NCBI GenBank assembly: GCA_963772165.1
Contig: CAVYWA010000022.1
Coordinates: 39,642-103,641, forward strand
Source: JAGVPT01 sp963772165
GTDB taxonomy: Bacteria; Bacteroidota; Ignavibacteria; UBA10030; UBA8401
DNA length: 64,000 bases
Direction: 5' to 3'
A model generated the notes under the pieces. That model saw only the letters and a program-made list of their open reading frames with translations. It made no database searches and was not told where the DNA came from. Below are positions 58,531 to 64,000 of this stretch, in pieces. A program made the position numbers and the translations under genes. Every line of letters starts with the position of its first letter. The stretch's first letter is position 1.

Positions 58531-58572
58531 AAAAAATCCCAACTGTTGAAAGGCAGCAGGGATTTTTTGTTT
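58531..58572 (+). terminator. Terminator of asnA
   Basis: Stem AAAAAATCCC / GGGATTTTTT (58531-58540 with 58559-58568), 22 bp after the stop codon; related to two other hairpins in the window. Confidence 0.88.
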
Positions 58573-58596
58573 CCTTCAGCTTAGGTAAGATTTAAC

Positions 58597-58806
58597 TAGA
58601 AACCATCTCAAAAATGGCTTCGATGTAGAATGCATTTGTAAATGTCATGCTGAGCGTAGCGAAGCATCCACGACACTGAAGCCTCGTAGATTCACGATGC
58701 ATAATTGTCATGGATTCTCCTCCCGCTCGAAGAGTCGTCGCTTTCCGACGACCAGAAAACGGCGGGATCAGAATGGCATTTTTTGGGGTTTTTGAGATAG
58801 CTTCTA
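58597..58806. repeat. TIR-bounded nested-palindrome element, copy D
   Basis: Sister of the element at 45601-45794, with the same ends (TAGAAACCATCTCAAAAA ... TTTTTGAGATAGCTTCTA) and same interior order. The left hairpin found in copy C is absent (AGCGTAGCG instead), and the right arm has a different insert (GTCGTCGCTTTCCGACGAC). It ends by sharing TCTAGA with the next element. Confidence 0.78.
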
Positions 58807-58931
58807 GAAGCTATCTCAAAAATAAAAGCGCGGTCATTGCGGGCGAAGTGGCGCTTTACGCCACCACGTACAACGTGGCAATCTCCTAAAAAATAGGGAT
58901 CGCTTCGCACTGACTTCTTCTTAGAAAGTAA
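58805..58931. repeat. Repeat element E joined to copy D
   Basis: Starts with the inverted end TAGAAGCTATCTCAAAAA, giving a perfect palindrome with the end of copy D (58788-58823). The interior has GGTCATTGCGGGCGAAG ... ACGTGGCAATCTCC, a dispersed inverted-repeat type. The right boundary is not clear. No gene. Confidence 0.55.
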
Positions 58932-59036
58932 ATCAAACTGCAAGACTACTTCGTCATGCGGTTGCTATTTCAGTCAGGATTGAGTAATTTTTGTTGGGCC
59001 TCATCCCCGTTCGTCCATGTTGGGAGGGCGAAAACC

Positions 59037-60545
59037 ATGAAAAAGAATGCACCCGCTTGGCTTGTATTGCTGAGCCTTTTCCTCATCGCAACAAATGCCC
59101 TGCCGCAGAACACTCAGAGCGATAGGCAGCCCGCCGTTGCAGGACAATTCTACCCGGCTCAGCGCAATGAGCTTGAAGCGGAGTTAAAGAAGCTATTTTC
59201 AAAAGCTGTCCCGCCAAAGAACATCAAGAACGTCATCGCGATCATCTCGCCCCATGCCGGATATGTCTACTCCGGCGAAGTTGCCGCATCCGCATTCAAC
59301 CAAATTAATACGGCGAAAGAGTACGAAAACATTTTTGTTCTCGGACCGAGTCATTATGTGGCTTTGGACGGCGCCTCCGCGTACGCCGCGGGCAATTACG
59401 TGACTCCGCTCGGGACGGTCAAAGTCAATACACGGCTTGGAGAACAGCTTGCCAAAGAGCATCGCGTATTTACCAATGCGATCGAGCCGCACATGCTCGA
59501 ACATAGTGTAGAAGTGCAGCTCCCTTTTTTGCAATACTGCATGAAAAAGGAGTTTCAGATCGTCCCGATTGTCGTCGGCGCTCCTTACCCTGAAACGTGC
59601 AGGCAGATGGCTTCGGTTCTGCGGCCATACCTCAACACGAAAAATCTGTTTATCATCAGCACCGACTTCTCTCATTATCCTTCATACGATGACGCCGAGC
59701 ACGTCGACACGTTGTCTGCTAAGGCGATACTCTCGAACTCAAGCGAAAATCTGATTGACGCTACACGGAGCAACGAGCAAAAAGGCATTCCGAATCTTGT
59801 GACCACCATGTGCGGCTGGTCGTGCGTGCTGACTCTCCTCTACATGACGGAGAACAACCCCGATGTGGCGGTCAACCTCATCGAGTATAAGAATTCGGGT
59901 GATTCAGAAGTCGGCGAAAAAGGGCGGGTTGTCGGCTACTGCGCAATTGTTTTTTCACTGAAAGACAAAAGCGAGAAATCAAGCATCGACCTTAATGAAA
60001 ACGACAAACGGAAATTACTCTGGATTGCCCGCAACACGATTGAGCAATACATAAAAGAAAAGCAAATCCCGGCGATCGATACGGCGTCCCTCTCTCTCAA
60101 CGCGAAAGCGAAGAACGGTGCATTTGTCACCCTCCTCAAGAATGGCGAGTTGAGAGGATGCGTAGGGCGATTCGACGCCAGCGAACCGCTCTACAGGGTC
60201 GTCCAGCACATGGCGATTGCTGCTGCAACGGAAGATTATCGCTTCCCTCAGGTCCAGGCCGATGAAATAAGCGCCCTGCAGATCGAGGTCTCGGCACTCA
60301 CGCCCATGAGAAGAATATTTTCGATCGACGAGATCGAACTCGGGCGTGACGGCATCTACCTAAGAAAGGGAGATCGCTCCGGGACCTTCCTTCCTCAAGT
60401 GGCGACGGAGACCGGCTGGACAAAAGAAGAATTCCTGGGCCATTGTGCCCGTGACAAAGCCGGGCTGGGATGGGACGGGTGGAAAGACGCAGAGCTCTAT
60501 GTGTATGAAGCAAATGTATTCAGCGAAAAAGATTTAAATCGCTGA
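59037..60545 (+). CDS. AmmeMemoRadiSam proteins B and A fused (Memo-AMMECR1), exported
   Basis: The 502-residue protein (start at 59037, GGGAGG upstream) has a signal peptide (MKKNAPAWLVLLSLFLIATN). Residues about 30-320 are Memo-like, with IISPHAGYVYSGEVAASAF, LGPSHYVALDG, EHSVEVQLPFLQYC and STDFSHYPSYDDA supplying the metal-ligand histidines. Residues about 330-495 are AMMECR1-like, with the invariant LRGCVGRF hexapeptide region. The A-B-radical-SAM trio is a known association whose chemistry is not established here. The fusion and export signal are notable. Confidence 0.93.
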   Translation: MKKNAPAWLVLLSLFLIATNALPQNTQSDRQPAVAGQFYPAQRNELEAELKKLFSKAVPPKNIKNVIAIISPHAGYVYSGEVAASAFNQINTAKEYENIFVLGPSHYVALDGASAYAAGNYVTPLGTVKVNTRLGEQLAKEHRVFTNAIEPHMLEHSVEVQLPFLQYCMKKEFQIVPIVVGAPYPETCRQMASVLRPYLNTKNLFIISTDFSHYPSYDDAEHVDTLSAKAILSNSSENLIDATRSNEQKGIPNLVTTMCGWSCVLTLLYMTENNPDVAVNLIEYKNSGDSEVGEKGRVVGYCAIVFSLKDKSEKSSIDLNENDKRKLLWIARNTIEQYIKEKQIPAIDTASLSLNAKAKNGAFVTLLKNGELRGCVGRFDASEPLYRVVQHMAIAAATEDYRFPQVQADEISALQIEVSALTPMRRIFSIDEIELGRDGIYLRKGDRSGTFLPQVATETGWTKEEFLGHCARDKAGLGWDGWKDAELYVYEANVFSEKDLNR

Positions 60546-60580
60546 AAGAAGAGGGGCGCTGTTGCGAAGCCCGCCATGCT

Positions 60581-62746
60581 ATGAATTCCTTTCAAAATCC
60601 TATGACGATCGACAGGAGGCTTGTGGCCGCTGTCATCGCGCTCGGCGCCACCTCGATTGTCACGCAAGTCATTTTACTCAGAGATTTTCTCTCAGCCTTT
60701 TACGGAAATGAGCTTGTCATCGGGATCATTCTTGCCAACTGGATGATCATTACCGGTGCCGGTTCATTCGTGGGAAAATATTTCAACAAGCTCAGTGCCA
60801 GCGACAATTTCATCGGCGTATTGTTAGCCTTCATCGCGGTACTTCCCGGCATCACCTTGTACTTGCTGCGATTCCTCCGGAACATCATATTTCTCCCCGG
60901 CAGCATGGCCGGGTTGACCCAGATATTGTACACGTCATTCATCTTGCTGCTGCCGTACTGCTTTGTCTCCGGGTTCTCGTTCACGCTGCTGGCACAAAAA
61001 CTTTCGGCGAAATACGAGTCCAATCTGATCGGGCGAATCTACGCCCTCGAGTCTGCAGGAAGCGTGATAGGCGGACTGGCATTCAATCTTGTGTTGATTT
61101 TTTATCTTGAAACGTTCCAGAGTTTGATCGTTGTGACGGCTATCGATTTTCTGGTGGCCCTGTCGCTGGTGTTTCGCTATCGAAAGAACGGTGTCATCGC
61201 CGCGGTTGCCTCGGGTGCCATAACGCTTCTTGCTCTGGCATGGGTGGTCAACCTTGATGACGTCACAGAACGCCTTCAGTTTCAAGGGCAAGAACTCCTT
61301 TTTCACAAAGACACTCCGTACGGAAACCTCGCGGTAACAAAGCAAGCCGATCAAATGAATTTCTATGAAAACAACATGCTCCTTTTTTCGACTAATGACG
61401 TGGTAGCCAACGAAGAAGCTGTGCACTACGCAATGATTCAGCATGCCGATCCCAAAAGTGTGCTGCTGATCTCGGGCGGGATTTCCGGAACGACGCGAGA
61501 GATTTTGAAATACGATGTTGACAGGATAGACTACGTTGAGATCAATCCGTGGATCATTGATGTCGGCAGCCAGTACACCTCGGCATTGGCAGACAGAAGA
61601 GTTCACGTTATTAATCAAGACGCGCGGCTGTACGTGAAGACTGCTTCACAGAACTACGACGCCGTGCTGATAAACTTGCCCGACCCAAATACGGCTCAGC
61701 TCAACAGATACTACACTCTCGGCTTCTTCGAAGAATTGCGGAGGGTGCTTGAACAAGAATGCCGTTATCTCGATGAGCCTGGTCTCATCGGCCGATTATT
61801 TGAGCGGCGAGTCGCGTCAAGTGCGGTCTGTTATGGCCAATACTCTCGGTGCCGTATTCAAGAACATCCTCATTGTGCCGGGTTCAAGAGATTACTTGCT
61901 CGCCTCCGATGAATCCTTGGATATACACATCGGTCGCCTTATAAAAGAGAGGGGTATACCAACCATCTACGTCAACGAAAACTATCTTGACGATGAGCTG
62001 TTGCAGCAAAGGAGCGAGTCTATCATCAGCACCCTCGATAAGCCATGCACCGCTCAATCAAGACTTCACCCCTATTTCCTATCACCGTCAACTTCTCTAC
62101 TGGCTGAGTGAATTTCAAAGCAATTATTGGGCTTTGGCGGCAGGCGGGATGGTTGTCATCATTTTCCTCGCAGGAAGGATGAACACAATCACTCTTGGAA
62201 TACTCACAGGGGGATTCGCTGCATCGTCCGTTGAAATTTTGCTGCTGATCTCATTTCAAATAATATACGGGTATGTCTACTTCCTGACCGGGGTCATCAT
62301 TTCGATATTTATGGCTGGATTAGCTTTCGGCGCATTTATTGGGCGATAACGTGCTCCGCCGCTCAGACATTCACAGCTTTATTTTTGTGCAAGTATGTAT
62401 CGGAAGTTTTGCGCTCATTTCCCCGCTCGGACTGAACTTTCTTGACAACCATTCGACAAATTTTTATCTCGTGCATGCGGTATTCGTTATTGCAACTTTC
62501 GCTTTCGCTCTCTGCATCGGTGCACAGTTTGCGCTGGCTTCGCGTCTTCAGAAAGGGAAAGTTTCGACAATTGCATCGAACCTGTATAGTATCGATCTGG
62601 CCGGTTCCGCCATCGGAGCTTTGTTGGTAACCGCATACCTCATCCCGCTGCTCGGGATCACGAAAGTCTGTTTTATCATAGCAGCTCTAACTTTTGCGAG
62701 CACGGCTGTTTCCATCCTCAACCGGAAAAAATACATAGCTGTATGA
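60581..62746 (+). pseudogene. Membrane spermidine-synthase-like gene with three +1 frameshifts
   Basis: Reading through frames 60581-61750, 61749-62040, 62040-62345 and 62339-62746 gives one protein of about 720 residues. It has an N-terminal set of about six membrane helices, a Rossmann methyltransferase-like spermidine-synthase domain (LLISGGISGTTREIL, RIDYVEINPWIID, YDAVLINLPDPNTAQLNRYYT) and more membrane helices at the end. Each join needs removal of one base (near 61749, 62040 and 62345). Such fused membrane proteins often stand in AmmeMemoRadiSam loci. The usual GGGDGG motif is replaced by SGGISG, so polyamine synthesis is doubtful. Three identical-type shifts in one gene suggest decay or base-call errors. 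Confidence 0.83.
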
Positions 62747-62787
62747 TTGAGGAGAAAGAGAAGATTATAAAAACTTAAGGTGCGACA

Positions 62788-63963
62788 ATGAACGACAGAG
62801 TGGAATCGACAATGATGTCCAAACGACAGTTTATAAAATGCTGCCTTCTCGCGACAGGCGGATGCGTTCTCGGCGTTGACCGATTGAGTTCGATTGCAGG
62901 GATGGTAAACACTGCCATCGACATGCCGCCTCAATCCGACGATCTCTGGAAGTGGAGCAAAGAGGCTTCGTTCTATCTCAAAACAGACGGAGGTTTGCTC
63001 TGCCAGAAATGCCCTCATGGATGCGTTTTGCAGAATAATAATGATGTCGGCAAGTGCCGAAATAGAGTGAGCTACCAGGGAAAAATGTACACCATCGCTT
63101 ATGGAAATCCGTGCGCTGTCCATATCGATCCTATCGAGAAGAAGCCGTTGTTCCACTTCCTGCCGTCGACGCGGGCATTTTCTATTGCGGCGGCGGGATG
63201 CAACCTCCGGTGTCTGAACTGTCAGAACTGGCAGATATCGCAGTTCAGCCCAAAGGAGACCGACAATATCGATCTTATGCCCCCCAAAGTAGTGGAACAG
63301 TGCCTCGTCAATCGTTGTGAATCTATTGCGTACACATATTCCGAACCGAACACTTTTTATGAATACGCGTATGACACTGCGAAACTTGCGAGGGAGAAAA
63401 AAATCAGGAATGTCTGGAAGTCGGCCGGGTACATCAACGAGGAGCCGTTACGCAAACTCTGCAAGTATATCGATGCCGCAAATATCGATTTGAAGGGCTT
63501 CGATGAGGACACATACTGGCGCCTCAACGAGGCAACGCTTGCCCCCGTGTTAAAAACACTCAAGGTGCTCAAAGAGGAAAATGTCTGGCTCGAGATCACC
63601 AATCTCGTTATCCCCGGCTGGACAGATAATCTTGACACGATACAAAAAATGTGCGATTGGCTCTGCAAAAATGGCTTGGACGAGTGCCCGCTGCACTTTA
63701 GCAGGTTTATGCCGCTGTATAAACTGAATCAGCTCCCGGAAACGCCGGTATCAATATTGGAGAAAGCGCGAGAGATCGCACTAAATGCCGGTGTGAAATA
63801 TGCCTATATAGGCAATGTCCCGGGCCATACCGCGGAGAACACGTATTGTTACAAATGCAAGAGAATGATCGTTGAACGAAAGGGATTCGCAATTCTCTCC
63901 AACAATATTGTCAAAGGGAGATGCAAATTCTGCAACGAAAACATTCCCGGGGTATGGAGTTAA
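62788..63963 (+). CDS. AmmeMemoRadiSam system radical SAM enzyme with Tat-like leader
   Basis: The 391-residue protein has the iron-sulfur motif CNLRCLNC (Cys138, Cys142, Cys145, CX3CX2C) inside SIAAAGCNLRCLNCQNW. An N-terminal CX2CX3C region (LCQKCPHGC) and a C-terminal four-Cys zinc-ribbon-like segment (YCYKCK ... CKFCNE) add further metal sites. The N-terminus (SKRQFIKCCLLATGGCVLG) looks like a Tat or membrane-anchoring leader. This family occurs with Memo and AMMECR1 proteins, as here. Its start 62788 follows AAGGTG; a second ATG lies eight codons on. Confidence 0.9.
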   Translation: MNDRVESTMMSKRQFIKCCLLATGGCVLGVDRLSSIAGMVNTAIDMPPQSDDLWKWSKEASFYLKTDGGLLCQKCPHGCVLQNNNDVGKCRNRVSYQGKMYTIAYGNPCAVHIDPIEKKPLFHFLPSTRAFSIAAAGCNLRCLNCQNWQISQFSPKETDNIDLMPPKVVEQCLVNRCESIAYTYSEPNTFYEYAYDTAKLAREKKIRNVWKSAGYINEEPLRKLCKYIDAANIDLKGFDEDTYWRLNEATLAPVLKTLKVLKEENVWLEITNLVIPGWTDNLDTIQKMCDWLCKNGLDECPLHFSRFMPLYKLNQLPETPVSILEKAREIALNAGVKYAYIGNVPGHTAENTYCYKCKRMIVERKGFAILSNNIVKGRCKFCNENIPGVWS

Positions 63964-64000
63964 TTGTTTTCAATTATTTGATCGGCTTTTTAGGGACAGA

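Noticed and set aside
58692..58943. Open frame of 83 codons, minus strand
   Set aside because: It is read from repeat DNA (copies D and E) and shares its peptide with the repeat-coded tail of the galactosidase; no ribosome site.

Overview
The window looks like chromosomal DNA from a Gram-negative member of the Bacteroidota/Chlorobiota/Ignavibacteriota group; this is inferred from gene content, as no database was searched. The signs are five secreted proteins ending in type IX secretion (T9SS) sorting domains of the NYPNPFNPSTVISYQLP type, a SusC-like TonB-dependent receptor, many exported sugar-processing proteins, and E. coli-like -35/-10 boxes (TTGACA, 17 bp, TATATT) before the rRNA operon.

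Layout. (1) 1-3.5 kb, minus strand: capsule/exopolysaccharide export, a Wzz-like chain-length protein cut by the window edge and a multi-SLBB Wza-like protein. (2) 3.8-9.7 kb, minus strand: a complete rRNA operon, 16S-tRNA-Ile(GAT)-tRNA-Ala(TGC)-23S-5S, with processing stems, boxA sites, a promoter, and a tRNA-Ala-like duplicate in the spacer whose anticodon arm is a perfect palindrome. (3) 9.9-12.5 kb: a phosphofructokinase with diphosphate-type active-site residues, surE, initiator tRNA, then a tRNA remnant split by hairpins and a MITE-like repeat. (4) 12.8-14.6 kb: a DrrAB-type ABC exporter. (5) 15.1-22.8 kb, plus strand: large secreted proteins, two of them broken. (6) 23.0-29.0 kb, minus strand: two Gfo/Idh/MocA oxidoreductases, a TIM-barrel isomerase-like protein and a DUF1080 protein, which together resemble a 3-keto-glycoside pathway; an esterase and a GIY-YIG endonuclease gene inside a nested-palindrome repeat cluster lie among them. 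(7) 29.8-54.8 kb, minus strand: a long saccharide-utilisation locus. It holds a NagB-LmbE fusion, mutarotase-like protein, sugar-nucleotide epimerase, ROK regulator, nucleotidyltransferase, galactokinase-like GHMP kinase, sodium symporter with a tiny partner protein, two clan-D alpha-galactosidase-like enzymes, an APC permease, an acetyltransferase, a DUF4874/DUF4832 protein, a beta-helix protein, a TonB receptor without SusD, and a spherulin-4-like (GH135-like) enzyme. (8) 55.5-58.5 kb: an FGE/SUMF1-fold protein, a small unknown protein and asparagine synthetase AsnA. (9) 59.0-64.0 kb, plus strand: an AmmeMemoRadiSam locus, with a Memo-AMMECR1 fusion bearing a signal peptide, a membrane spermidine-synthase-like gene (frameshifted three times) and a radical SAM enzyme with a Tat-like leader.

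Together region 7 reads as uptake and breakdown of an alpha-galactose/galactosamine-rich polymer: secreted and outer-membrane parts at 48-55 kb, hydrolases and transporters at 37-48 kb, and kinase, nucleotidyltransferase, epimerase and deaminase at 30-37 kb. The most unusual structural signals are short nested palindromes that recur in intergenic repeats and inside tRNA-like remnants. One cluster of these repeats surrounds the GIY-YIG gene.

Several genes carry single-base +1 shifts or a premature stop. From sequence alone, true pseudogenes cannot be told from assembly errors.
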